Shown here in pieces: positions 45,333 to 58,531 of a DNA stretch of 64,000 nucleotides. The DNA is from Heterostelium multicystogenum (lineage: Eukaryota; Evosea; Eumycetozoa; Acytosteliales; Acytosteliaceae): the NCBI GenBank assembly GCA_003667245.1, contig RCNN01000064.1:1-64000 (forward strand). The letters are read 5' to 3'. Position 1 is the stretch's first letter. Each line of letters starts with the position of its first letter. Position numbers and translations under genes: made by a program. The notes below the pieces were generated by a model. It ran no database searches and was not told where the DNA came from. It was given only the letters and a program-made list of their open reading frames with translations.

Positions 45333-48300
45333 ATGACTACAAAAACTGGAGTCATCCAATCACCTCTTTCTGATGGAGGAAAAGTAAGAATCCGCATGTG
45401 GGTCCAATCCGGACAAATATATCAGGAAATGACTGACTTTTTTTGGTTTTTTTTTTTTTTTTGGCTGGTGCCACAACTACATTATCCAAATATAGAAAAT
45501 CAATTTAAAAGAAGACAGCAATGTTGAGGACTTCAATAAGGACGACCACATGGGATGGGACTTCAGCAAGACAATCAAATATAACACTTTGCACAAGAAT
45601 GACTTGAAGAGAGGTCAGCTCATCGATGAAATCTCCGATCTCCGAGACGTGCTGCGTAAGTCGGTGATAGGTCCGCTGTCTCGCGAGATTCTGCACGACC
45701 AGGTCTACACGTTGCCAGAGGAATACGACAAGCTCGAAGAGGAATTCGCAGATACTAGCAGTGGACACCACAACTTTGGAGATTTGCCACACTCCAAGAG
45801 CAACCTATCACTGTCCTCGATCTCCTCCAGTGCCAAGGCTTCGGTGCTGGCCCCAACGGAGGAGGAGACTCGTTTCTACGAAACCATCGAGAAAGACCTC
45901 GATGATCTCACCAAAAACATCAGCAACGGCGGAAGTCTTGCGAACAGCATGAACAATGGCGTCTCAAACGACAATGATATCGTCACAATCAACAAGGAGA
46001 AGCTTCTCACTTTGATGAAGGAGTATAAGAAGAGCAAAGACGTTGCAAAGGATCACTCTAATGTAATAGTCGATCTTGACAACCAGCTTAACGAGATTAA
46101 AAGTGACTTGGAGTTGAAGAAGAAGAAGATTCAATTGCTCAAGACAAACAACACTCCAATTAAATCGACTGCTCAGAAGCCTCCAATCAACACTGCACCA
46201 ATTGCAATGACTACAACCACCACCACAACAACAACTACTACGACATCACCAACCGGTTCAAGCAATGCCAACAGTTTACCAAAGTCTATTATCAACAGCG
46301 AGGAGTTCTCCCCCAACACAGGTCGAAAGCGTTCACCTACTATTACACCAAATCACCAAATTCAGCAACAATATCAACAGCAACAGGCTCAATTCCAACC
46401 AAACAACAACAACAACTCCTCTCCATCATTGCTTAAGAGAGAATCAGCATTGAATACGTCGATCAATAACCTAATTCACACTGCAGCAACCAGCGTAATC
46501 ACAGAGGATATCAACCAAAAGATATCGGAGGTATTGAACAATGCCAAGTATCGTATCGAAAGAATACAGTTTAAGAACAGAGTACTTTTGACATCGAGTC
46601 TGCATAACTTGTCGTCCGAGATTCACCAGATACTCGAGCGTCGTATCACCAAGAAGCAGGTCAACACTGAGCTCAAACAGAATGCACAGATTGTTGCAGA
46701 TTGCGATGCAGTGAGAAACACCATTCTTACATTCATGACAGACCTCACCCAGCAGTACCAAATGTTGGATCTCGCCATTGAAGAGGCATCTAAGAAGAAG
46801 AAATTCAAGTCAAAGGAGAAGTCAAAGAAGGTTCTCGAGCTGGAGAAGCAGAAGAAGCAGGTCGAGGCAGCCATTGCCTTTTTAAAGATAGAGAAAAGAA
46901 GTGTCCGAGAGCTTCGTGACCGTTTTGTTTCCGTGTGTAATGAAGTCACAAAGCTCTACGAGCACTGCAACACAATTGAGCGTGATCTCTCCAAGTGGGA
47001 CATCGAGCTGGAGCGTCTCTACCTCAAGATCCGTGAGGGCTACTTCAGCGACTACTTCAAGCTACACCCAGTGTTCCAGTCGTGTAGTGCACGTATCAAG
47101 GATCATTACTACATCAAGCAGGATCTCATTAGAGAGTTGGCTAGAAGGGAGGCAGCACGCATTGCCTCGGAGATCTATGTGTCGGGAATCGTGCAGATCC
47201 TGGAATGCGGATCCGATCTTATCACTGACGAGCGTATGGTCGACGTCGCACGTGTTCGTGGACTTGAACACCAGGTACACATGCTGTACCACGCGCTTCA
47301 TGATCAGCAGACAGAAAAGTCATACATTCTTCACGCCACAAACGAACACTCTATACCACAATACTCGAACCACATCATAAGCAACAACAGTTTATCAAAC
47401 ATCAACACAAATGGAATACAGCAACAACATCAGCAGCAACAAAGATCGCCTTCAAACACATACAACAATGGAAATGTACAACTGTCAAACAACACTAGAA
47501 CTGGTAGCTCGAATAACTTGCACATGAACAGCAGTGACAATTCACTTGAAAAGAAGAACAGCAGTGTTGGAAGCTCCAATGGCTTGGTCAATAACATAAA
47601 CGGCAGCAGCAATTCAATTGGCAAAAGCAATGTAAATACACAGAACAACATAACATCACCTTCACCACTAAACATTTCACAACCAGCATCAACTTTGGCA
47701 TCGAATGGTCAAGTAAACAAGCCAACAACACCCATTTCATCACCAATCATCAAACCAGCACCGATTGTCGCACCTCTTCAATCATCCACTGCAACTACTA
47801 CATCATCCAATCAACTACCAACTCAACAGCCTAAACAACAGACAACTTTTAAGCCAAAGCCAGCCGCTGCAGCTGTGTTGTCGCCAACAGGTGTAGCTCC
47901 AGCTGCCCCGGGCACACTTAACAAATCATCGGCAACAGCCGCACCAAAGCCACCAGGATCATTTGTTATGGAGATCATGATTCAAAACCACGAGTTGCTG
48001 TTCCCAGCCAACATCAAGAACCAGACATCGCCAATTCTCACAAAGACCTCTGGATATCTCGATACCATTAGCGATCTCACAGCTGAGCAGCTCATTCAGA
48101 GTGCACAGATTGCCAGCAACGAAGGCAAGGTCTACTCTGACTCACTCAAAGTCAACGGAAACACCATGGGTGCCGACCAAGTCGATGTCTACATGGCATC
48201 TGAGCTTCTCAAACATTTCTTCAAGACCGTAGACCCATTCCTATCGAAATCATTATTCCAAGAATGGCTATTGGCAGAAAGTAAGTTTCAAATAACTGCA

Positions 48301-48561
48301 CAAAATCAATTTAAACCAACAACAAGTGACTAACAAACAACAATCAAATTAACAACAGGACTAGAAAATCAAGATGATAGAATTCAATCTATAAAAGTAC
48401 TAATTACGAAACTCTCTGAAGAAAACAAAGCAATCATCGGTTCATTATTGAGACTGATCAACAAGGTCGCACAGAAATCCATGACCGAGTCGCCAAAGCA
48501 AAATCCAATCCCATCATTAGCAATAGCATTTTCAGAATTAGTTTTAAGAACTAATAAATAA
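45333..48561 (+). CDS. Coiled-coil protein with C-terminal RhoGAP-like domain
   Basis: Probable cytoskeletal or small-GTPase regulator. A short exon at 45333 (MTTKTGVIQSPLSDGGK) ends at GTAAGA and is followed by an intron with a long T-run. The main exon begins before 45550 (KEDSNVEDFNKDDHMGWDFSK) and runs open to about 48281. It encodes a coiled coil (about 45970-46150), a Thr/Asn/Gln-rich spacer, a large helical region (46450-47330), a second low-complexity spacer, and then a RhoGAP-like end. This includes MEIMIQNHELLFP, then VDVYMASELLKHFFKTVDPFLSKSLFQEWL. The last exon (48360-48561) adds LITKLSEENKAIIGSLLRLINKVAQ...NPIPSLAIAFSELVLR. Intron 48282-48359 joins LLAE to RLENQ in phase. I see no GLFR-type arginine finger, so catalytic GAP activity is doubtful. 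Confidence 0.72.
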
Positions 48562-49224
48562 ATCCAAATAAAATCTAAATATAAATATAAATATAATTTA
48601 AATATGTATTTAATTAATTCATTAATAATTGGATTTGTGTTTTTGTTTTTGGTTTTTTTTAGAATCTTTGCAACCTTTTCATTTTGGTTGAATTTTTGTT
48701 GTTTTATCGTCTAAACAAAACCAAATAGAACAAACTATCACTCTATTTTTATTTTAATATTAATTACAAGTTATTTGTATTTGCTTTAGAAACTCTGTTG
48801 TGCTGGTAATACATATACAGTAACACAAATGAAAGGTATTGTATTATTATTATTAAACATGCATTCTCAACTACACCAATAAAATCACCCCACAGCACAC
48901 CAACTACCCACCGACCCACCATCCATATTACTTTAAATAATGATTCAAATACAAACTAAAAGTTTAAATAATGTAAAAATAAAAACACACAACCATTAAT
49001 AACCAATAGCCAATACCCAATAACCTATAACAAACACTTGATAATAATAGCATCAAGTTGAGCATGATCATGATGCACTTTTTATTTACATTTATATCCA
49101 TTTGAACTTTCATCTTACTATATAGTAATTATACTGAATCCATTTTAATCAACAAACAAACATCAAAAATTAACTAACAAACTTCAAATAATAATAATTT
49201 TAATAATAATAATAATAATAAAAC
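48562..49224. other. Intergenic region
   Basis: Spacer of 660 bases between the RhoGAP-like gene and the nucleotide-sugar transporter gene on the same strand. It contains T-runs near 48640-48660 and A+T-rich sequence, and I see nothing coding in it. Confidence 0.5.
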
Positions 49225-50620
49225 ATGAAATTAAAATCAAAAAATGGTAATAATAATACTAATAATAATAATAGATTCAAAATGAATCATTTGCATCAAG
49301 GTTATCATTATAGTGACAGTAGCGGCAAACATCATCATCACCATCATTCAATGAATACCACCGGTATATCGACAGTGGTCTTGGAAGAAAATAATCATGA
49401 CAAAAAGAGCCATCACGATAAAAAACACGATGATGATCTCGTCCATACTGAGAAATATCAACACCAGCATCAGCTTCCATCATTCAACTTTAGTCATCCG
49501 CCGACAACAAAGTCATTTAAATTTAAAATAAGCCCATGGTCAAATTCGACAAAGAGCGCATTCGCTGTGATACTCTATGGTATGTATCATGCGGGTACCC
49601 GAGCGACTTTGGTTGCCACATCAGACTAACCTAGTCCAATGACATTATCTTTACAATATCTACTTTCCAGGGTCAGTCAGCTTATGTCAAACAATATTCA
49701 ACAAGAAAGTAATGACAACCTATAATTTCGAAGCATCGAATGTTTTATTGTTCTGTCAAATGATCGTGTCCATATCAATACTACATCTTTTAAAAACACT
49801 TGAAAATACTAAATATTCAGACCAACATGAACTCTGCACTTATTAAAAAAGTAAGTACACACAATTCAATCTTAACTGGATTGCAACTCCGACCCTAAAT
49901 CAGCAACGGAACCGACAGGACTAACAATCAACACTATTGACTTAGCTAATGCCACTATCAATTTGCTATGTTATAAATGTTTTGCTTGGATTGGACAGCT
50001 TGAAATCGTTGAATATACCAATGTATAGCGCTTTGAAGAGATTGGTTGCAGTTTTGATTTTGATAATGGAATATATTATTTTGAATAAGATTTCACCGCC
50101 ACGTGTAGTCATGTCGGTGTGCGTGATGGTGCTGGGCGCTGTCATCGCCGGTGTTACAGACTTGACATTCAATGCGCTTGGCTACTGTCTGGTTCTGACG
50201 AGTTGCTTCTTCCAGGCGACTTACCTGGTCTATGTCAAAAAGATTGCTCGTGACCTATCAACCTACGACATGCTCTACTACAACAGTGCACTTTCACTAC
50301 CATTCATAACACTCTTGATGATTGGATTCCGCGAGATACCCTATGTGATGGAATTTCCTCAATTACACAACCCTATGTTCCAACTCTACTTTATCCTCTC
50401 TGTATTTATTGGATTCCTCCTGAACTTCTGCATTTTTTTCTGCACTTCTGTCAACTCAGCACTCACCACTTCCGTAACTGGACAAATCAAAAATATAGCA
50501 TCGACAGTTATCGGCGCAATCATATTTAAAGACATTGTAATTCAACCATTCAATATTTTCGGACTATTCGTAAACATGGTTGGAAGTATTTGGTACTCAG
50601 CATTAAAATTAGGTTCATAA
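49225..50620 (+). CDS. Nucleotide-sugar transporter (SLC35D-like)
   Basis: Multi-pass Golgi/ER antiporter that would import a UDP- or GDP-sugar in exchange for the nucleoside monophosphate. Exon 1 from 49225 encodes a hydrophilic Asn/His-rich head, then KFKISPWSNSTKSAFAVILYG. The donor GTATGT (about 49579) joins to the acceptor before 49672, giving GSVSLCQTIFNKKVMTTYNFEASNVLLFCQM, the first TPT/EamA membrane unit with the NK motif. Another intron (about 49851-49940) leads to a long exon (49949-50620) with about seven further hydrophobic helices, including PMYSALKRLVAVLILIMEY and FFCTSVNSALTTSVTGQIKN, both typical of SLC35D/Vrg4-type transporters. The substrate cannot be read from the sequence. 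A frame problem is possible near 49800-49855. Confidence 0.8.
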
Positions 50621-51412
50621 CACTGGATCATTTAACAAATTAAAATACAAAAATACTTGTATTTTATAATCAATAATAACAATACCAATACCAATAATAA
50701 TAATAATAGTAACTATAAGATATATAATAACAATAACCCATCAAATAATGATCATAGGACCAACTTACTACTATCTTTATTTTATATAAAAATAGAGAGA
50801 TTTCAATTTATAAATAATAAACAAATCAATCAGCTGTAATTTAAGTCGGTATAGTTTAATAAAGCTATATCGATATACAATAATAACAATATCCAAGATA
50901 TAAGTTATAAATTAAAACTTTGTATTTCTACTACTATTTATATCAATTTTTAAACTGTTCACTTCTTAAATAAGATATAATAAACAATTTAGTATTATTT
51001 ATTGATCAATAACACTATTTATTTATATAAAACAATATTTGATTAGATTAAAGTTATAATTGTATATTACAAATAACCTTCAATTTTCATTGGGAAATAT
51101 AATGATCGATTGATTGTCCAAATATTGAGATGTGGAGATATCACCGATTTGATGTCCAACTTTAAACATAAATATGATACATTAATAGATATTCTAAGAG
51201 GTCAAACCTTTATCATGTGTTAGGTGTTACCTGACTACTATATTTCCCACACGCAGTACATATTACCAAACGAAACACACCACATAATCATTCTCAATTA
51301 AAAATAACATTACTTAATTCGAATTACTAAAATCATACTAGTAGTATATAAAACAACAAAAGCATATTCTTTAAACCTATATATATTAAATCATTTTCAA
51401 TCTTTTAATTCA

Positions 51413-51444
51413 TTCAATCATTCAATCATTCAATCATTCAATCA
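51413..51444. repeat. Tandem repeat, 8-nt unit TTCAATCA
   Basis: Four near-perfect copies of an 8-base unit in intergenic DNA, with related CAATC units continuing to about 51450. Confidence 0.8.
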
Positions 51445-53204
51445 ATCAACCAACAAATATAATATCAAAGTATTATAAATATATTTACTTTAAGCAATTC
51501 TAAATCCAATCTATTATACTATCAATAAAACTCTGTTCTAAAAATTAACATTATTATTATTATTAAATAGAGTTTGTTTGTTTGTTTGAATCTGGAATAA
51601 AGGTCAAAAAGGTAATTATCATATTAGAATCGTTCTTCTTTGCAAATAAATATGTTTAAAAATATTTTAAATGATTTTTTATTTTAAACATCAACACCAC
51701 ATTTTAATTTAGTTTCATGTTTGTGTGAAGCTCTCAAAACCATATCTGCCAACAAAATTAAATTTAATACTGTTTTCATATCATACCTGTTGTTTTAATA
51801 TTATTTATTTATTTATTACTACCAATCAATCATCACTATATGATATTTCGATCTAGATTCAGATAAGAAGAGGAAGTGTTATTTCTTTAGCAGATTTATA
51901 TATTATTTACAAATATTAATTTAAAAGTAATAATAATATAACAATAGCACAATAATACTAATAATAATAATATATATTGTATATAAGTTAGTTAGAAAAT
52001 TGTTTATCATTTCTAAATAATAAAGGTAAACCTTAACAACTATCACCTACACAGCTCGCATCACTTACTATTATAATATTGTTGTTACAACTAAACCTTT
52101 TCACACTACCTTAAAAATAAACCCCTTCAAATCAACACATCTATAACCATAATCACACTTGATTAAATTCAACATTCAATTCCAATTCCATTTAAATTGA
52201 ATTCATTTGTTATTCACTCATTCCACACTGTCTGTACTCCTAATCAAATAATAATATAATATATATAATACATATATAATATATTAGTTTAACATATAAT
52301 ACAAGTAAGATATAAAGAAAGATATTTTAGCTCATATTTATATTATTGTCTAGTTGTCGAATAAGTTTTTAATATTAATTCATGACGTAGCCTGATTAAT
52401 CCAATCATTCCAATATATTGACACAGCAATCAGATATTATGTGATAGTTTATTCATTACAAATTGACAATCAAATAACTCATAAATATCAATCAATTTGA
52501 TTGGTCCTTTTTACATCATAAACAATAACCTATTTAGGATTCACAAAGTGTATTTGATAATAATGTATAATTCAATCATTTACCAAAGATCAATCACTCA
52601 GCCACTGGGAACCTCACATTTAAATCTTGTCTAATTATAAATTAAATTTTGGTTTATTTTGGCAAAAATGAACTCTTTTGTTTTTTTTTTTTTACATATG
52701 TGAGTGTTAGTGTGGTAACTTAAGTTTAAACTCTTTAAGATTCCCACCACCAGTGAACACAAAACCCCCGAATCAAAATCAAAAAAAAAAAAACACACAC
52801 TCAATATTACCAATACCAACAACTTTGCCCCTTTACACATTTATAAGCCCAAACACATTGCTTTATTGATTCATTCCTTCATTTACTCATTCACAGCTAT
52901 TGTTGTGGATGTTTAATGATTTTTAGTGAATGCCTAACAGTTTTAATTAATTTGAATCAAGAGTGGACACAGGCAGGATCCACTTAATTTGTATTTTGAA
53001 TGAACCAAACAATTTTATCATTCTTTCCTTTAATGTATTTAAAATAATTATAATTACAATATTGTCAAAAACACCAACACTCACACCCTATATATATCAT
53101 TTTGATTATTAAATGTATGTGTGTTTTAACAATTAAGAAATAGCATATAATCTTATAGATACTTTAGTTTGGTTTAGTAATTTTAGTTTCTATTTCTTTA
53201 TAAT

Positions 53205-53222
53205 CTAGATAGATAGATAGAT
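53205..53222. repeat. GATA tetranucleotide repeat
   Basis: About four copies of AGAT in an A+T-rich intergenic stretch, with further interrupted copies at 53240-53265. Confidence 0.7.
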
Positions 53223-53444
53223 AAACTGTAGCAAAAAAAAAAAGATAGATAATAGATAGTAGATATTTTGATTGAAATTAAAGAATATCATACAATAATA
53301 ATAATTATAATATTTCTTTTGAGCTATAGGTATATTCAATTCAATAATACACGATTTTAATTTGAGTTGGAAATAGATTGGTTGATTGATTATGATATAT
53401 ACTCACCCAACTGACAATTCACTTCAACTATAAATTTATATTCT

Positions 53445-53452
53445 CCACACCC
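53445..53452 (-). promoter_or_regulatory. Possible G-box-like element upstream of UDP-glucose pyrophosphorylase
   Basis: CCACACCC reads GGGTGTGG on the minus strand, resembling the GT-rich G-box bound by GBF in dictyostelid developmental promoters. It lies about 730 bases upstream of the ATG. A related CACCC core occurs at 53403-53407. Such short motifs arise by chance, so support is weak. Confidence 0.25.
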
Positions 53453-54177
53453 GTTGATTCATTACCACCATCATCATTTTTGAATGACAAAATCACATTG
53501 GCAACACCATCAGATGATCACCATCAACATAACGATTACTCTTTACATACTAAACCATCCATTATATCAATCATACAGTAGTCTACATTGATGACCTAAA
53601 TCATTCAAACACCTTTACTATCTAACTTTCAACGATCAATCTCCTAATTAATCATGATATTGTGTGTATTTTAATGTATTGTATTTTATTGTTGTTATTC
53701 TGTCAATAATGTTAGTTATGTAAACATAGCAATACTCTATCAATCCATCCATCAAACTATTCTGAATAAAAATTGATTAAAATTATATACATTTTATTAC
53801 TTAACACTATTTTTTCCTGACACTTCTGCTGAATCAATCCCAATCCACCCATCCATCCATCCATCAATCAATCAATCAGTCACAAACTCAAATCAAATTT
53901 TCCAACCATATGATCATAGATACATCATTTGTATATGGTTTTGGGAATAAATTTTCATCATAATTAATAATCATACAAATAATAATAATAATAATTATTT
54001 TTCATACACCTCTTTCCAAAGAAACAAAATACTCTATTGATTTAATTACTTACTCTTACTTTTCTTCTGTCTCTTGATTATTATTGTTATTCTTATTTTC
54101 CACCAGTTTAATTAGAATAATCAAATTTGTATAGTTAGTTTAGTTTAGTTTTATTCAATTTATTGGATTTATTCAAA

Positions 54178-55752
<1,575 letters not shown>

Positions 55753-56118
55753 ATAACACTAAAAAACAACAAAACAAGACGAATCACTTTGATTCAAAAA
55801 CACAACAAAGAAAGAGTTAGTTCTTTCACTTTAATATCAACTAATAAAAGTATCAAGTAAATAAAATGTTAAATTTTTTTTAAATAGTTTTGATTTACAA
55901 ATGACTCCAATCCGAAATTAATGCTCTTATAAATAGAAATCAAATGTTATGCCCAAAACAGCATACCAAATAAATATCTATAAACTACAAAGAATTTCAT
56001 TGATTATGGGCATCAATAATCGCACGGTAAATGTACAAAATTTAAAAGCACTCAATGAAAACATAGGAATCAAAATCCTAAAACCAAATTTGTATTAAAA
56101 TAGAATTAATTTATAACA
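55753..56118. other. Intergenic region
   Basis: Spacer of 366 bases between the UDP-glucose pyrophosphorylase gene and the small secreted protein gene on the same strand. A+T-rich; nothing coding is seen. Confidence 0.5.
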
Positions 56119-56597
56119 ATGAATTTGGTTATTTATTTAATAGTATTCTTGGCTTTGTCCACAACCTTAGTTCAACAACAAGAGTGTCTTTGTGTGGAAG
56201 TTGTGATTCAGGTATAATTTCAATCATGTGGTTCAACAGGAGCTGAAAAATGTGCATCAATTCCAATAGGATCTTGCCAGTAGGTATCATCAGAACTTTC
56301 TTGTAATAATTAAATACTAACTATTTGTTATTAAACTTTCTCAGAACTATTGATAATATTTGCACAGCTGGTGTATTCCCAAAAGTTTTTATGATATCTG
56401 CCGTTCAATCGGAAATGGTGGTCGGATTCTATTATAATTCTATGGATGACTGCAAATCTGATACTAATGGACAAGTCATTGGAAGACAATGCGAGACCTG
56501 TGTTGAAGGTTTAACTGTCAAATGCAATAGTGGTACCACAACAACTATTTCATTGGCTACATTGGTTTTATTTGCCTTGATTGCTTTGTTGCTGTAA
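56119..56597 (+). CDS. Small secreted Cys-rich protein, probably GPI-anchored
   Basis: The ATG at 56119 starts a clear signal peptide (MNLVIYLIVFLALSTTLVQQQ). It is followed by Cys-rich sequence (CLC; SCGSTGAEKCASIPIGSC) and, after a probable intron (about 56283-56342), a domain with Cys at spaced positions (DNICTAG, DDCKSD, GRQCETCVEG, VKCNSG). The end is a hydrophobic tail after small residues (TTTTISLATLVLFALIALLL), the pattern of a GPI-anchor signal. Dictyostelids have many small ponticulin-like and other GPI proteins of this plan, but I do not recognise this family. The first exon contains an in-frame TAA at about 56212 between the signal peptide and the first Cys cluster, which points to a base error, an unusual splice or a broken gene. 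Confidence 0.55.
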
Positions 56598-56633
56598 ATG
56601 GACAAAATAAACAATTTTGTTTATTTAAATTAA

Positions 56634-58218
56634 CTAACTATCAGATACCGATGTGGTTTCTGATTTTGGCGCGGATTCTGTTTGTGTAGTTGTGGTGGTT
56701 GTTGTGGTTATTGATTCTTCTGTATTGGTTGCTTTTGGTTTGGCCCAGCTGGGTAATTCAGTTTGGTAGGACCAACCTTCACCTGAATATTGATAGGCAT
56801 GTAAATAAATTCCAAATGCATAGCTGTTAGGGTCACCCCAATCTATTTTACAATCCAAACAAGGCATTGGAGAGTTCTCATTGAAGTCATCTTCATTAAT
56901 TTCAATGTTTTCTGCTTTCTTGAGAGGAGTATTGTTCTCATCACCATCGCCTTCTCCTTCATCAAATCCACTTCCCAAGCCTTCAACTCCGTCAGATGTC
57001 ATAATCTTATTCGAATTCAACTTGAAATGTTCATTATATAGAGGATCATTGGTAATTGGATGACCTAGCCACTGGAGATGTAATCGAATCTGATGTGTGC
57101 GACCAGTCTTGGGCAGACAGCTTTACAACACTTGTATCAGTTTCGGGATCATAGGAAAGTCTAGAAATAATGGTGAGAGCAGGCTTTCCGTCTGGAGACA
57201 CCTGGTTGAGGCCCAAGCGATGGTTTTTGAACCTTGAGGGGTTGATCTACAGTGACTTCGCCATCGGGGAAGCGTCCCTTCACCAAAGCAACATATCTCT
57301 TTGTTACATTTCCATTCATAATCGCTTCGCTCTTCTTTTTTGCAGCAGTCGGTGATCGAGCTAAAATCAACAATCCAGACGTCAGTCTATCTAAACGGTG
57401 CACACCATACAGTCTATTGTAACCAAGCTCAGCAGCCAAAATGAAAATCAGAGTATTGTGACGGAATCTACCGCACGGGTGAATTGGAATCGAAGAAGGT
57501 TTGTCAACAACGACAACATCGTCGTCTACCGCTACGACGCGGATGGGCTCACCCGATACCGGTGGCTCATGTCGATGTACACGATGCTCGATTTCGTCCT
57601 TATTTGTCAATCTATAGGTGGGTGGTACAATATTGCCATTGACTCTGATCCATCCAAGTTTGATCTTCAAACGATAGATCGACTCTGGCAGCTGTGAGAA
57701 TTCATTTGTAAACATTTCCAAAAGCTCACGGCCATACCAACGCTCCTTTGCCCAAACCTTGAATACAAAATTATATGGCTGTACCTTTCGCAATCCATCT
57801 TCAATAACATAAGTGGTCTCAGCCAGCAATTCCTTTGTGATATTTCCTTCTTCTTCACGTATCTTATTCTTTGCTTCTTTTTTTGGACTTGTTATTTTTT
57901 CTTCTATTTTCCAACTTTAATTTTTTCTTTCTATCTCTATAATCATTTTTACTCTCCTTATTATTATTATTATTACTTTGTTGTACTTTATCAGTATTAC
58001 TACTACTATTACTATTACTATTATTTACTGACTCTATTGATGTATTGTTGTTAGCTGCTTTATCATCTTTAACTTCAGTCATTGATGAAGATTCAGTGTG
58101 TTGAAGTGGTCTCTTGTTATTTATATTTACAATATCTTGATGATCTGCTTGATGATCTGTTTGATGATCTTGTTTGATCTTGATGATCTTGTTGTAGTTT
58201 ATCTTGGTTGTCGTCCAT
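56634..58218 (-). CDS. RluA-family RNA pseudouridine synthase (RPUSD2/Pus8-9 type)
   Basis: Converts uridine to pseudouridine in tRNA or other RNA. From the ATG at 58218 the head is Gln/His/Asn- and Lys-rich. The core starts LRKVQPYNFVFKVWAKERW and includes an S4-like stretch (KLGWIRVNGNIVPPTYRL). It continues with IPIHPCGRFRHNT and the catalytic motif YGVHRLDRLTSGLLILA, whose Asp (about 57395) is the nucleophile. Motif III, KTGRTHQIRLHLQWLGHPI, precedes an acidic insertion of about 60 residues. The end, CLDCKIDWGD...IYLHAYQYSGEGWSYQTELPSWA, matches the RPUSD2/Pus9 C-terminal signature. Frame breaks occur near 58165, 57885, 57225 and 57120. The stop is at 56634-56636, only about 40 bases from the convergent small secreted protein gene. 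Confidence 0.88.
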
Positions 58219-58531
58219 TGGTCGCAAGCATCAATAGTAGTACAATTAATGCAAGCAAAACCGATTAATAAAATTGAACGTTACAGCATGTTGTTTGATG
58301 GATTCTCAAAACTTAAAAATTTATTAATTTTAAAAAAAATAATAATATTTCAAATTAAAAGTAGTGGTGATGTTGATGTTCATTTATTTAGATTGATTAA
58401 TTTGTAAATAATAATAATAATAAAACTCAATATAAATAATATAACTTGTCATATAGGTATAATCATCAATAATAATATTTAAATAAATTAATATAGAATA
58501 TAGAATATAAAAATATAGAATATTGTAGAGA

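Larger units (their letters stand above)
50621..54177. other. Long gene-free region upstream of UDP-glucose pyrophosphorylase
   Basis: About 3.5 kb with no coding exon that I can support. Composition is strongly A+T-rich with many short tandem arrays (TTCAATCA at 51413-51444, GATA at about 53205-53222, CCAT and CAAT at 53846-53879). A possible hairpin, AGTGGA...TCCACT, lies at 52962-52984. The Asn-rich frame at 50657-50839 is low-complexity. The region probably contains a long 5' regulatory region and possibly 5' untranslated exons for the next gene. Confidence 0.5.

Noticed and set aside
51400..51450. Regular short repeats considered as a CRISPR array
   Set aside because: Units are 8 bases with no unique spacers; a simple tandem repeat in a eukaryotic genome.
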